A stretch of 64,000 bases of DNA from Methylibium sp965279545 (GTDB lineage: Bacteria; Pseudomonadota; Gammaproteobacteria; Burkholderiales; Burkholderiaceae_C). How positions within the stretch are numbered: the stretch's first letter is position 1; each line of letters begins with the position of its first letter. The stretch lies in NCBI RefSeq assembly GCF_965279545.1, contig NZ_OZ257250.1, positions 1,674,001 through 1,738,000 on the forward strand, in the 5' to 3' direction. Below, piece by piece: positions 30,026 through 39,458 of the stretch. The notes beneath the pieces are model-generated. The model was given only the letters and a program-made list of their open reading frames with translations, was not told the DNA's origin and did no database searches. The position numbers and the translations under genes are program-made.

Positions 30026-32068
30026 ATGAGCAATCCTCTCCTCGACACTTCCGCCCTGCCCCGCTTCGGCGAGATCCTCCCCGAACATGTGTCCCCGGCG
30101 GTCGACACCCTGCTGACTGAAGCGAATGCAGCGCTCGAGCGGGCCACCGGGCCGGGCGTGGCGGCCGACTACGACGCCCTGTCGGCCGTGCTCGACGTCG
30201 CGACCGAACGCCTGGGCCGCGCCTGGGGCGCCGTCAGTCATCTCAACGCGGTGGCCGACACGCCCGAACTGCGCGCCGCCTACACCGAGGCCCTGCCCCG
30301 GGTGACGGAGTTCTACACGAAGCTCGGCGCCGACGAGCGGCTCTATGCCAAGTACAAGGCGGTGGCAGGCGGCCAGGCACAGGCGCTGAATGCGGCGCGG
30401 CGCAAGGCGCTGTCGAACGCGATGCGCGACTTCGTGCTGTCCGGCGCCGAGTTGCAGGGCGCTGCGAAAGAGCGCTTCGCGGCGATCCAGGCGCGGCAGG
30501 CCGAACTCGGGCAGGCCTTCTCGGAACACGTGCTCGATGCGACGGACCAGTGGTCCTACCTGGCCGGCGAGGCCGAGCTGGCCGGCGTGCCCGACGACGT
30601 CAAGGTCGCAACCCGCGCCGCCGCGCAGGCCGAAGGCCAGGCGGGGCACAAGCTCGGCCTGCACATGCCGGTCTACCTGCCAGTGCTGCAGTACGCACAG
30701 GACCGCGGGCTGCGCGAGCACCTCTACCGCGCCCACGTCACGCGCGCTTCCGAAGCCGGCCCGGCCGAGCGCGACAACAGCGCCGTGATGAGCGAGATCC
30801 TCGCGCTGCGCCAGGAGGAGGCCGAACTGCTCGGCTACCGGAGCTTCGCCGAGGTGTCGCTGGTTGCGAAGATGGCCGACTCGCCGCAGCAGGTGCAGGG
30901 CTTCCTGCGCGACCTGGCCGTGCGCGCGCGGCCGCACGCCGAGCGCGACCTGGCCGAGCTGCGCGACTTCGCCCGCGCCGAACTCGGCCTGGCCGAGCTG
31001 CAGGCCTGGGACATGGCCTACGCCTCGGAGCGCCTGAAGGAAGCACGCTACGCCTTCAGCGACACCGAGGTGAAGCAGTACTTCACCGAGCCGAAGGTGC
31101 TGGCCGGCCTGTTCCGCATCATCGAGACGCTGTTCGAGGTCGCGATCCGACCCGACAGCGCACCGGTCTGGAACGAGCACGTGCGCTTCTTCCGCATCGA
31201 GCGCGGCACGCGACTGGTCGGCCAGTTCTACCTCGACCTCTACGCACGCCCCGGCAAGCGGCCCGGCGCCTGGATGGACGACGTGCGCGGCCGCTGGGCG
31301 CGCCCGGAAGGCCCGGTGCAGACACCGGTCGCCCACCTGGTGTGCAACTTCGCGGCCCCGGTCGCCGTGAAGGGGAAAGAGCGGCCCGCGCTGCTCTCGC
31401 ACGACGACGTGACCACGCTGTTCCACGAGTTCGGCCACGGGCTGCAGCACATGCTCACGCAGGTCGACGACATCGGCGTGGCCGGCATCTCCGGCGTCGA
31501 ATGGGACGCGGTGGAACTGCCCAGCCAGTTCATGGAGAACTTCTGCTGGGAGTGGGAGGTCGTGCGGCACATGACGGCGCATGTCGACAGCGGCGAACCA
31601 TTGCCCCGCGCGCTGTTCGACAAGATGCTGGCCGCGAAGAATTTCCAGAGCGGCCTGCAGACGCTGCGCCAGGTGGAGTTCTCGCTGTTCGACATGCTGA
31701 TCCACGACGGACCGGCCATGGCGCCCTATGGGGCCGACCGGATCCAGCAGGTGCTCGGCGACGTGCGGCGCGAGATCGCGGTGGTCGTCCCGCCGGCCTT
31801 CAACCGCTTCCAGCACAGCTTCTCGCACATCTTCTCCGGCGGCTACGCGGCCGGCTACTACAGCTACAAATGGGCCGAGGTGCTGAGCGCCGACGCGTAT
31901 GCGGCCTTCGAGGAAGAGGGCGTGTTCAACCCGGCCGTCGGCCGCCGCTACCGCGAGGCCATCCTCGAAGCCGGCGGCAGCCGCCCGGCGATGGAGAGCT
32001 TCAAGGCCTTCCGCGGCCGCGAGCCGCGCATCGACGCGCTGCTGCGTCATCAAGGCATGGCGGACTAA
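30026..32068 (+). CDS. prlC: Oligopeptidase A (M3 family zinc peptidase)
   Basis: Cytoplasmic metallopeptidase that degrades peptides, including cleaved signal peptides. It has 680 residues, exactly as E. coli PrlC. The catalytic zinc motif HEFGH is in TLFHEFGHGLQHML, with the third ligand downstream in DAVELPSQFMENFCWE. The C-terminal SGGYAAGYYSYKWAEVLSAD carries conserved substrate-binding tyrosines. The start at 30026 (MSNPLLDTSALPRF) matches the family N terminus; the frame is open from 29957. The glutaredoxin-like gene follows after 33 bases. Confidence 0.96.
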   Translation: MSNPLLDTSALPRFGEILPEHVSPAVDTLLTEANAALERATGPGVAADYDALSAVLDVATERLGRAWGAVSHLNAVADTPELRAAYTEALPRVTEFYTKLGADERLYAKYKAVAGGQAQALNAARRKALSNAMRDFVLSGAELQGAAKERFAAIQARQAELGQAFSEHVLDATDQWSYLAGEAELAGVPDDVKVATRAAAQAEGQAGHKLGLHMPVYLPVLQYAQDRGLREHLYRAHVTRASEAGPAERDNSAVMSEILALRQEEAELLGYRSFAEVSLVAKMADSPQQVQGFLRDLAVRARPHAERDLAELRDFARAELGLAELQAWDMAYASERLKEARYAFSDTEVKQYFTEPKVLAGLFRIIETLFEVAIRPDSAPVWNEHVRFFRIERGTRLVGQFYLDLYARPGKRPGAWMDDVRGRWARPEGPVQTPVAHLVCNFAAPVAVKGKERPALLSHDDVTTLFHEFGHGLQHMLTQVDDIGVAGISGVEWDAVELPSQFMENFCWEWEVVRHMTAHVDSGEPLPRALFDKMLAAKNFQSGLQTLRQVEFSLFDMLIHDGPAMAPYGADRIQQVLGDVRREIAVVVPPAFNRFQHSFSHIFSGGYAAGYYSYKWAEVLSADAYAAFEEEGVFNPAVGRRYREAILEAGGSRPAMESFKAFRGREPRIDALLRHQGMAD

Positions 32069-32101
32069 GATCGTGGCAACGCCGAAGCCGAGGACACCGT
32101 C

Positions 32102-32713
32102 ATGAGCCGATCCACCGCCGCGCTGCTGCTCGGCCTTGCCGCACTGGGCACGAGCCCGGCCCTGCAGGCGCAATACAAGATCGTGGAACCCGACGGGCGC
32201 ATCACCTACACCGACCGGCCCTCGCCGTCGGCGGCGGCGAAGGTCCAGCCGCTGCGCCCCAGCGGCGGCGCAGCACCCACCGCCGGCCTGCCGTACGAGC
32301 TGGGTCAAATCGCCGAGCGCTACCCGGTCACGCTGTACAGCGGCAACGACTGCAGCGGCTGCGTGGCCGGGCGCAACCTGCTGCGCCAGCGCGGCATCCC
32401 CTACACCGAAAAGACAGTCAGTGGCGACGCCGACATCGCTGCCTTCCGACAGATCGAGGCCAGCAGCGAACTGCCCGTGCTGCGCATCGGCGGCCAGCAG
32501 TTGCGGGGTTATTCCGAGGCCGAGTGGCGCAGCTACCTCGATGCCGCCGGCTATCCCAAGCAGTCGCGCCTGCCGGCCGACTACCGCGGCTGGGAGCCTT
32601 CACCGCTGGTCGGCCAGACCACCGCGCCGAAACCTCCCCCCCGGCCCGCGCCCGAGCCCCCCGCGGCGCTGCCACCGGCGCTTGAGGCGGCACCCAACGG
32701 CATCCGGTTCTGA
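32102..32713 (+). CDS. Exported DUF4124/glutaredoxin-like protein
   Basis: A 203-residue exported protein. A signal peptide covers residues 1-23 (ending LQAQ), and a short DUF4124 segment follows (YKIVEPDGRITYTDRP). A glutaredoxin-like thioredoxin fold starts near residue 75 (VTLYSGNDCSGCVAGRNLL) with a CSGC redox motif and the cis-proline segment SSELPVLRIGGQQLRGY. The proline-rich tail (about 180-200) is probably disordered. It is likely a periplasmic thiol-disulphide protein, as this domain pair is common in Burkholderiales; its partner is unknown. Confidence 0.88.
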   Translation: MSRSTAALLLGLAALGTSPALQAQYKIVEPDGRITYTDRPSPSAAAKVQPLRPSGGAAPTAGLPYELGQIAERYPVTLYSGNDCSGCVAGRNLLRQRGIPYTEKTVSGDADIAAFRQIEASSELPVLRIGGQQLRGYSEAEWRSYLDAAGYPKQSRLPADYRGWEPSPLVGQTTAPKPPPRPAPEPPAALPPALEAAPNGIRF

Positions 32714-32731
32714 GTTCGGCGCGCCCCGGCT

Positions 32732-33391
32732 TCAGAACCGCAGCGTCTTCACGCCCTCGGGGGTACCCAGCAGGCACACGCTGGCCTTGTGGCGTGCGAA
32801 CACGCCGACCGTCACCACGCCGGGCCATTGGTTGACCTCGGTCTCGAAGGCCAGCGGGTCCGTGATCGACAGCCCCCGCACATCGAGGATCAGCTGCCCG
32901 TTGTCGGTGATCACGCCTTCGCGCACCGCGGCCTGTGCGCCCAACCTGGCAAAGCGCCTCTGGATCTGGCCCACCGCGATCGGCAGCACCTCGACCGGCA
33001 GCGCAAAGCGCCCCAGCACCTCGACCAGCTTCGAGGCGTCGGCGATGCAGATGAAGCGCTCGGCCAGATCGGCCACGATCTTCTCGCGCGTCAAGGCCGC
33101 GCCTCCGCCCTTGATCATGAAGCCGTGGTGGTCGATCTCGTCGGCCCCGTCGATGTAGACCGGCAACGATTCGACGGCGCCGGCCTCGAACACGCGGATG
33201 CCCTTTTCCTTCAGCCGCTCGGTGCTCTTGACGGAACTCGACACCGCACCGGCAATGCGGTCCTTGATGCCGGCCAGCGCGTCGATGAAGCAATTGACCG
33301 TCGAGCCGGTGCCAACACCGACGATGCTGCCGTCGGGCACGTAGTCGAGCGCGGCGCGGCCGACGAGGGCCTTCAGTTCATCCTGGTTCAT
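32732..33391 (-). CDS. rpiA: Ribose-5-phosphate isomerase A
   Basis: Interconverts ribose 5-phosphate and ribulose 5-phosphate in the pentose phosphate pathway. It has 219 residues, the family length. The phosphate-binding loop VGVGTGSTVNCFID, the catalytic DGADEID with nearby IKGGGAALTREKIV, and PVEVLPIA are visible. The start at 33391 (MNQDELKALVG) is chosen by homology; the frame extends to 33511. It is divergent from pyrD, with 142 bases between the starts. Confidence 0.96.
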   Translation of the reverse strand: MNQDELKALVGRAALDYVPDGSIVGVGTGSTVNCFIDALAGIKDRIAGAVSSSVKSTERLKEKGIRVFEAGAVESLPVYIDGADEIDHHGFMIKGGGAALTREKIVADLAERFICIADASKLVEVLGRFALPVEVLPIAVGQIQRRFARLGAQAAVREGVITDNGQLILDVRGLSITDPLAFETEVNQWPGVVTVGVFARHKASVCLLGTPEGVKTLRF

Positions 33392-33533
33392 GGTCTGCTG
33401 CGGGAAGTTGTCTGTGGGGTCGGCGGCGCATCGATTATCGGGGCAGCCGCGACCGGCGGCGCGACACGGGAGCCGGGACGGCCAGATCCGCGGGCTCGCT
33501 AGCCTCGACATCGGCGTCTGGGAAAATGCGCGG

Positions 33534-34568
33534 ATGCCCTTGATTCCCTATGCGCTCACGCGCCCTTTCCTGTTCGGCCTCGACGCCGAGCACGCCCATG
33601 AGCTGACGCTGGCCTCGATCGCGCGGCTGCAGAACACGCCGCTGCAGTGCCTGTGGCAGCAGCCGCGTGTCGACGATCCGGTCACGCTGGCCGGCTTGCG
33701 TTTCCCGAACCGCATCGGCCTGGCCGCCGGCCTCGACAAGAACGGCCGCTGCATCGACGGCTTCGGGGCGATGGGCTTCGGCTTCATCGAAGTGGGCACC
33801 GTCACGCCGAAAGGCCAGCCCGGCAACCCGAAGCCGCGCGTGTTCCGGCTGCCCGAGGCCGAGGCCCTGATCAACCGGCTGGGCTTCAACAACGAGGGCC
33901 TGGACGCCTTCATCGCCAACGTGCGGCGCGCCGGCTTCCGCCAGCGCGGCGGCCTGCTCGGTCTGAACATCGGCAAGAACGCCGCCACGCCGATCGAGAA
34001 CGCGGTCGACGACTACCTGCTCGGCCTGGAGGGCGTCTACCCGCACGCCGACTACGTGACGGTCAACATCTCGAGCCCGAACACGCAGAACCTGCGCAGC
34101 CTGCAGAGCGACGCCGCGCTCGACGCGCTGCTCGGGCGCCTGCAGGAGCGCCGCCAGCGGCTGATCGTGGAGCACGGCCGCAGCGTGCCGATGTTCGTGA
34201 AGATCGCGCCCGACCTCGACGAGGCCCAGGTCGGCGTGATCGCCGCGACCTTGAAGAAGAACGCCATCGACGGCGTGATCGCCACCAACACCACGCTCGC
34301 GCGCGATGCGGTGCAGGGCCTGGCGCACGCCACCGAGGTCGGCGGCCTGAGCGGCCGGCCGGTGTTCGAGGCGAGCAACCGCGTGATCCGCCAGCTGCGC
34401 GCCGCACTCGGCGCGGGCTATCCCGTCATCGGCGTGGGCGGCGTGATGAGCGGCGCCGACGCGCGGGCCAAGCGCGAGGCCGGGGCCGACCTGGTGCAGG
34501 TCTACACCGGCCTCATCTACCGCGGGCCGGCGCTGGTGAGCGAAGCGGCCCGCGCCCTGAAGGGGTGA
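33534..34568 (+). CDS. pyrD: Dihydroorotate dehydrogenase (quinone), class 2
   Basis: Membrane-associated flavoenzyme of pyrimidine synthesis that oxidises dihydroorotate and passes electrons to the quinone pool. It has 344 residues. The N-terminal helical extension typical of class 2 (YALTRPFLFGLDAEHAHELT) precedes the barrel. FMN- and substrate-binding segments include GLAAGLDKNGRCIDGF, NRLGFNNEGLD, VNISSPNTQNLR, ATNTTLAR and GVGGVMSGADARAK. The start at 33534 matches the family; the frame is open upstream to 33390. Confidence 0.97.
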   Translation: MPLIPYALTRPFLFGLDAEHAHELTLASIARLQNTPLQCLWQQPRVDDPVTLAGLRFPNRIGLAAGLDKNGRCIDGFGAMGFGFIEVGTVTPKGQPGNPKPRVFRLPEAEALINRLGFNNEGLDAFIANVRRAGFRQRGGLLGLNIGKNAATPIENAVDDYLLGLEGVYPHADYVTVNISSPNTQNLRSLQSDAALDALLGRLQERRQRLIVEHGRSVPMFVKIAPDLDEAQVGVIAATLKKNAIDGVIATNTTLARDAVQGLAHATEVGGLSGRPVFEASNRVIRQLRAALGAGYPVIGVGGVMSGADARAKREAGADLVQVYTGLIYRGPALVSEAARALKG

Positions 34569-34575
34569 GCAAGGC

Positions 34576-34920
34576 TCAGTGCGTCTTGCGGCCCACGGCG
34601 GCCACGCCCTTCGGCGGCGCCGAGGCGAACAGACGCGCCGCCCGGCCCTTGAGCTCGAGCAGTTCGCTCGGCGTCACCGAGTAGGTCCCCGCGACGACGT
34701 TGACTTCCACCCGGAACTCGACGTCGCGATCGCCGTTCGACAGCATGCCCGAGGTGAACTCGTAGTCCTCCTGCTCGGCCGGCAGACCCTGCTTGTCGAA
34801 GTCGTAGCCCTCGTACTCGACGCGCAGGATTTCACCGCTGGCCATGTCGAGCATCCCCGTCGAGCGGATCACCGACTCGGACAACTCGTCGAAAAGAACC
34901 ACCGGCAGCTTCAGATCCAA
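34576..34920 (-). CDS. Conserved hypothetical protein (114 aa)
   Basis: A small acidic soluble protein without signal peptide or membrane segment. Its sequence alternates short strands (VVLFDELSES, GEILRVEYEGYDFD, FTSGMLSNGDRDVEFRVEVNV), suggesting an all-beta fold, and ends in a basic segment. No catalytic motif is apparent and the family is not recognised. It lies 39 bases upstream of the waaA stop, on the same strand and after waaC-waaA in reading order, and converges on pyrD, so it could be the last gene of the LPS-core transcript. The initiation ATG at 34920 is the only good candidate. Confidence 0.7.
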   Translation of the reverse strand: MDLKLPVVLFDELSESVIRSTGMLDMASGEILRVEYEGYDFDKQGLPAEQEDYEFTSGMLSNGDRDVEFRVEVNVVAGTYSVTPSELLELKGRAARLFASAPPKGVAAVGRKTH

Positions 34921-34959
34921 TTCGGGACTCCTGTACCGCGCAAGCGCGCGGCCTCGATT

Positions 34960-36240
34960 TTAGGCGGCGTCGAGCGCTTCCACGATGGCAGCGGCCATGC
35001 GCTGCGCGGCACCGCGGTGCGCGGCCGCGAATCCGAAGGCCCCCTGGACCATGCGCGAGCGCGCGGCACCGTCGCCGGCCAGCACGACCGCGCGCGCGAC
35101 GCCGGTGCCGACGTCCGGCACCCGCTCGCTGGCCCCGGCCGCGAGGGAGCGCTCGGCGGCGTCGGCAAAGTTGAAGGTGTGCGGGCCCATCAGCAGCGGG
35201 CAGCCGCAGGCCGCCGCCTCGATCAGGTTCTGCCCGCCCAGCGGCGCGAAGCTGCCGCCGAGCAGCGCGACGCGCGCGGCCGCATAGTAGGCCGGCATCT
35301 CGCCGAGCGAGTCGCCCAGCCACACCCCGGCGCTGTGCGCGGCGGCGTCGGGCACGCCGCCCGGCCACGCGCTGCGGCGCGACAGCGACAGGCCGCGGCG
35401 CTCCACCAGCGCCGCCACCTCGTCGAAGCGCTGCGGATGGCGCGGCACCAGCAGCAGCCGTGCAGCCGCCCCCGCTTGCACCCGCCAGGCGTCCAGCAGG
35501 CCGTCTTCCTCGCCCTCGCGCAGGCTGGCGGCCAGCACCAGGGGCCGGTCGCTGGCCCGCGCCCAGCGCTCGCCGAGCGCGAGCAGGCCGGCATCGGGTG
35601 TCATGTCGAACTTCAGGTTGCCCATCACGTCGACACGGCGCGCGCCGGTAGAACGCAGCCGTGCGGCGTCGGCCTCGGTCTGTGCCAGCACGCGGTGCAG
35701 TGCGGCGAAGGCCGGGCGCAGCAGGGTCGCGAAGCGCGTGCCGCGCCGCAGGCTCTTCTCGCTCAGGCGGGCATTCGCCAGCAGCACCGGCACGCCGGCC
35801 GCCACGGCGCTGCGCATCAGGTTCGGCCAGACCTCGGTTTCCATCAGCACGCCGACCGCCGGCCGCCAGTGCGCCAGGAAGCGCCGCGTGGCGCCCGGGG
35901 TGTCGTAGGGCAGCCAGGTCTGCGCGTCGCCGGCCCGCAGCAAGGCGGCGCCGGCTTCGCGACCGGTGGCCGTGCCATGCGTGAGCAGCACGCGCAGATC
36001 AGCCCGGTCGCGACGCAGCGCCTCGACCAGCGCCTGCGCCGCGCGCGTTTCGCCGAGCGACACCGCATGGATCCACACCGCGCCCGGCTTCGCAGGCCCG
36101 GCGTAGCGGCCGAAACGCTCGCCGATGGCCCGGCGGTACAGCGGCTCGGCATGGCCGCGCCACCACAGCCGCAGCGCATACACGGGGCCGAGCACGCGCA
36201 GCAGGCCGCTGTAGGCCGCCTGCGCGAAGCCGACACTCAC
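34960..36240 (-). CDS. waaA: 3-deoxy-D-manno-octulosonic acid (Kdo) transferase
   Basis: Transfers Kdo from CMP-Kdo to lipid IV-A in inner-core lipopolysaccharide synthesis at the inner membrane. It has 426 residues, the family norm. It has the N-terminal anchor region (LLRVLGPVYALRLWWR), IHAVSLGETRAAQALVEAL, the catalytic-region METEVWPNL, NARLSEKS, and the donor-site stretch PLGGQNLIEAAACGCPLLMGP. The GTG at 36240 overlaps the waaC stop (GTGA); the frame runs on upstream but has no family homology there. Confidence 0.94.
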   Translation of the reverse strand: MSVGFAQAAYSGLLRVLGPVYALRLWWRGHAEPLYRRAIGERFGRYAGPAKPGAVWIHAVSLGETRAAQALVEALRRDRADLRVLLTHGTATGREAGAALLRAGDAQTWLPYDTPGATRRFLAHWRPAVGVLMETEVWPNLMRSAVAAGVPVLLANARLSEKSLRRGTRFATLLRPAFAALHRVLAQTEADAARLRSTGARRVDVMGNLKFDMTPDAGLLALGERWARASDRPLVLAASLREGEEDGLLDAWRVQAGAAARLLLVPRHPQRFDEVAALVERRGLSLSRRSAWPGGVPDAAAHSAGVWLGDSLGEMPAYYAAARVALLGGSFAPLGGQNLIEAAACGCPLLMGPHTFNFADAAERSLAAGASERVPDVGTGVARAVVLAGDGAARSRMVQGAFGFAAAHRGAAQRMAAAIVEALDAA

Positions 36241-37214
36241 GCGACGCGCTCCCAGGCCTGCAGCACCTGCTCGACCGTCGGCAACGCGACCTCGCTCGCC
36301 TGCACCACGGCCGTCCGGAGTTCCCAGTACGCGGCGGCACGCCAGGCCTTGTCTTCGATGAAGATCTGCACGGTCGGCCGGCCCAGCGTGGCCGCCATGT
36401 GGCTCAGCCCGGTGTCCAGGCCGATGCTGCCGCCCATGCGCAGCATCACCGCGGCCAGCCGGTCGAGCGGCAAGCGCGGCAGCACTGCCGAGCTGCCGCC
36501 GATCTCGCGCTGGATGGCCTCGGCACGCAGCCGCTCGTCGGCGGTGCCCCAGGCCAGCAGCGGCTGGGCGCCGCGCGCCACGAGGCGCCGGCCCAGCTCG
36601 GACCAGAAGGCGGTCGGCAGCAGCTTCACGAGCTTGGCCGAACCATGCACCAGCAGCACGTCGCGCGGATCCGCCCAGCGCGCGTCCTGCGGGTCCAGCG
36701 GCGGCGGCCGCCACGGCACGACGGGTTCTCCCTCCACGGCGTAGCCGAGTGCCCGTGCGGCCAGCTCGCGCGAGCGATCGACGACGTGGATGCGCGGCGG
36801 CATCGCCAGCGCCACGTCGTAGGCCAGCCGCGCCAGCGGCTCGTAGGCCGCACCGTCCGTGCGGTTCGCAAGACCGTAGCGCCGCCCTCCGGGCGCCAGC
36901 ACGGCGGCCCGCGTGACCAGCGCGCTCTTCACCAGGCCTTGCAGGTCGAGCACCGCGTCGTAGCGCACGCTGCGCAGGCTGCGCCAGAACTCGGTCCACT
37001 CGGGCCATGCCGCGCCGAGCGACTTCTTCCAGCGCCGCAGCGCAAACGGCACGATGCGCTCGATGCCGGCCAGACTGCGCGCCAGCGGCACAAAGGCCTC
37101 CTCGACCACCCAGTCGACCTGCGCGCCCGGATGAGCGCGGTGGAGGTCGCCCAGCACCGGCGCGGCGTGCACCACGTCGCCGAGCGAGGACAGGCGAACG
37201 ATCAGCACGCGCAT
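36237..37214 (-). CDS. waaC: Lipopolysaccharide heptosyltransferase I
   Basis: Adds the first L-glycero-D-manno-heptose to Kdo2-lipid A. It has 325 residues of GT9 type. The N-terminal VRLSSLGDVVHAAPVL motif contains the catalytic aspartate, VDWVVEEAF and DLQGLVKSAL follow, and the donor-binding GLDTGLSHMAATLGRPTVQIF is near the C terminus. The usual HGTS segment reads LLVHGSAKLVKLLP, a small deviation. It is translationally coupled to waaA and lies 28 bases after the phosphomannomutase gene, all on one strand, so the three genes look like one envelope-sugar operon. Confidence 0.94.
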   Translation of the reverse strand: MRVLIVRLSSLGDVVHAAPVLGDLHRAHPGAQVDWVVEEAFVPLARSLAGIERIVPFALRRWKKSLGAAWPEWTEFWRSLRSVRYDAVLDLQGLVKSALVTRAAVLAPGGRRYGLANRTDGAAYEPLARLAYDVALAMPPRIHVVDRSRELAARALGYAVEGEPVVPWRPPPLDPQDARWADPRDVLLVHGSAKLVKLLPTAFWSELGRRLVARGAQPLLAWGTADERLRAEAIQREIGGSSAVLPRLPLDRLAAVMLRMGGSIGLDTGLSHMAATLGRPTVQIFIEDKAWRAAAYWELRTAVVQASEVALPTVEQVLQAWERVA

Positions 37215-37242
37215 GGCGGCCGCGCCGTGGCCGGAGCCGCGC

Positions 37243-38634
37243 TCAGTGCGCCGCCGCGGCCACCTGCGCGTCCGGCTTCACCGCCCGCAAGGCGGCCATG
37301 AACTGCGCCTGGATGCGCGCCAGCGCCGCCGCGGTATGGCCTTCGAAGCGCAGCACCAGCACCGGCGTCGTGTTCGACGCGCGCACCAGGCCGAAGCCAT
37401 CGCTGAACTCGGCCCGCAGGCCATCGATCGTGATCACCTCGCTGGCGCCGGGGAACTTCGCCACCTCGCGCAGCCTGGCGACCACCTCGTGGTGCTCGCC
37501 CTCGGCGCAGGGCACGTTCAGCTCCGGCGTGCTGTAGCTGGTCGGCAGCGCGTTGAGCAGCTTGCTCGGGTTCTTGTGGCGCGACACGATCTCCAGCAGC
37601 CGGGCGGCGGTGTAGGTCGCGTCGTCGAAGCCGTACCAGCGCTCGCCGAAGAAGATGTGCCCGCTCATCTCGCCGGCCAGCGGCGCGCCGGTTTCCTTGA
37701 GCTTGGCCTTGATCAGCGAGTGGCCGGTCTTCCACATCACCGGTTTGCCGCCGGCCTTGCGGATGGCAGCCACGAGGCGCTGGCTGCACTTGACGTCGAA
37801 GATGATCGGCGCGCCCGGGTGGCGCTGCAGGATGTCCTGCGCGTACAGCATCAGCTGGCGGTCCGGGAAGATGTTCTGGCCGTCGGCGGTGACGACGCCG
37901 AGCCGGTCGCCGTCGCCGTCGAAGGCCAGGCCGAGCTCGGCGCCGGTTTCCTTCACGGTGCGGATCAGGTCCACCAGGTTCTCCGGCTTCGACGGGTCCG
38001 GGTGGTGGTTCGGGAAGTCGCCGTCGACCTCGGAGTACAGCTCGATCACCTCGCAGCCCAGCGCGCGCAGGATGCCGGGCGCGGACGCGCCGGGGATGCC
38101 GTTGCCGGAGTCGACCACGATCTTCATCGGCCGTGCGAGCTTGCAGTCGCCGGTGATGCGGTGCAGGTATTCGGCGCCGATGTCCATCGCCGCCGAGCGC
38201 CCCTTGCCCTGCACGTAGTCCTCGGCCTCGATGCGCCGGCGCAGGCCCTGGATGTCTTCGCCGTAGATCGCGCGGCCGGCCAGCACCATCTTGAAGCCGT
38301 TGTAGTCCTTCGGGTTGTGGCTGCCGGTGACCTGGATGCCGCTGCGGCAGCCGTGCTCGCCCCGCGTCGCGGCCACGTAGTACAGCATCGGCGTTGTCAC
38401 CGGGCCCAGGTCCACCACGTCGAGCCCGGTCGACGCCAGGCCGCGGATCAGCGCGGCCGCCAGCCCCGGGCCGGACAGCCGGCCATCGCGCCCCACGGCG
38501 ACGGCCTTCTCGCCGAGCTTGCGGGCCTCGCTGCCGAACGCACGGCCGAGGTGCTCGGCGAAACGCTCGTCGATCGTCGTGCCGACGATGCCGCGGATGT
38601 CATAGGCCTTGAAGATCGAAGCGGCAACTTGCAT
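37243..38634 (-). CDS. algC: Phosphomannomutase/phosphoglucomutase
   Basis: Alpha-D-phosphohexomutase of 463 residues that interconverts hexose 1- and 6-phosphates for LPS, exopolysaccharide or nucleotide-sugar synthesis. The phosphoserine loop TGSHNPKDYNG, the metal-binding DGDGDRLG, the sugar-specificity loop GEMSGHIFF and the phosphate-binding RASNTTPVLVLRFE are in the expected order. It starts at 38634 (MQVAASIFKAYDIRG); the frame is open to 38832 without homology. It precedes waaC-waaA. The symbol could also be manB or pgm. Confidence 0.94.
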   Translation of the reverse strand: MQVAASIFKAYDIRGIVGTTIDERFAEHLGRAFGSEARKLGEKAVAVGRDGRLSGPGLAAALIRGLASTGLDVVDLGPVTTPMLYYVAATRGEHGCRSGIQVTGSHNPKDYNGFKMVLAGRAIYGEDIQGLRRRIEAEDYVQGKGRSAAMDIGAEYLHRITGDCKLARPMKIVVDSGNGIPGASAPGILRALGCEVIELYSEVDGDFPNHHPDPSKPENLVDLIRTVKETGAELGLAFDGDGDRLGVVTADGQNIFPDRQLMLYAQDILQRHPGAPIIFDVKCSQRLVAAIRKAGGKPVMWKTGHSLIKAKLKETGAPLAGEMSGHIFFGERWYGFDDATYTAARLLEIVSRHKNPSKLLNALPTSYSTPELNVPCAEGEHHEVVARLREVAKFPGASEVITIDGLRAEFSDGFGLVRASNTTPVLVLRFEGHTAAALARIQAQFMAALRAVKPDAQVAAAAH

Positions 38635-38912
38635 GCGAGGGTCCGTCCTGATTGAGAAGACCGGCGGATTGTAGGGATGCTCGCAGCCCCCTCTGCCGAT
38701 GCTGGGCCACGCCCGGTACTGACAGGGCCGCCTGAGATGATCGCGACGCCCTGCAACGATCATCTGCACGCCGTTGTCATTCGCCATCGGACGCAGTGCT
38801 GCAGCCGGATTCGATGACGGATTCGAGCGCAAGGCCCGGAGTGCGGCGTTGCGGCCCGCAGGCTAGATTCCCGGCACCGCGACCCGCTGCCCCTGAAGGA
38901 ACGCTCTTGAAC

Positions 38913-39458
38913 ATGCACGCCCTCGACGAAACGTCCCGCACGCGAACGCAACGCCGACGCAATCGCCCCTGGCCGGCCTTGCGCGCGCAGGCCCGGGCGG
39001 AGTCACCGCTCGGGCCGCTCACCCTCGCGGCCACCGACGACGGCTTGGCAGGCTTGTGGTTCGACGGACAGAAACACCATCCGGGCGAACTCGGCGCACC
39101 GGTCGATCCGTCCCAACGCTGGCTCGCGACGGGCCTGGCCGAACTCGAGGCCTACTGGCGCGACGGCAGGGCCGGTTTCACGGTCGCGCTGGACCCGCAA
39201 GGCACTCCTTTTCAGCGCGCGGTCTGGGACAAGCTGCGCGCGATCGCACCCGGGCAGACCTGGACCTACGGTGCGCTGGCACGGCAACTGGGGCGCGAAA
39301 CCGCCGTCCGGGCGGTCGCGGCGGCCGTGGGCCGCAATCCGCTGTCGATCATCGTGCCCTGCCACCGGGTGCTCGGCTCGACCGGCGCGCTCACCGGTTA
39401 TGCCGGCGGCCTGGACCGCAAGGCCGCCTTGCTGAAGCTCGAAGGCGCACGGCCATGA
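38913..39458 (+). CDS. ogt: Methylated-DNA--protein-cysteine methyltransferase
   Basis: Suicide repair protein that removes the methyl group from O6-methylguanine. It has 181 residues. The acceptor cysteine is in IIVPCHRVLGSTGALTGYAGG, preceded by the DNA-binding helix and the GTPFQRAVWDKLRAI segment. The N-terminal 25 residues are basic and of low conservation, so the real start could be slightly downstream of 38913. Its stop overlaps the start of the EamA transporter gene. Confidence 0.95.
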   Translation: MHALDETSRTRTQRRRNRPWPALRAQARAESPLGPLTLAATDDGLAGLWFDGQKHHPGELGAPVDPSQRWLATGLAELEAYWRDGRAGFTVALDPQGTPFQRAVWDKLRAIAPGQTWTYGALARQLGRETAVRAVAAAVGRNPLSIIVPCHRVLGSTGALTGYAGGLDRKAALLKLEGARP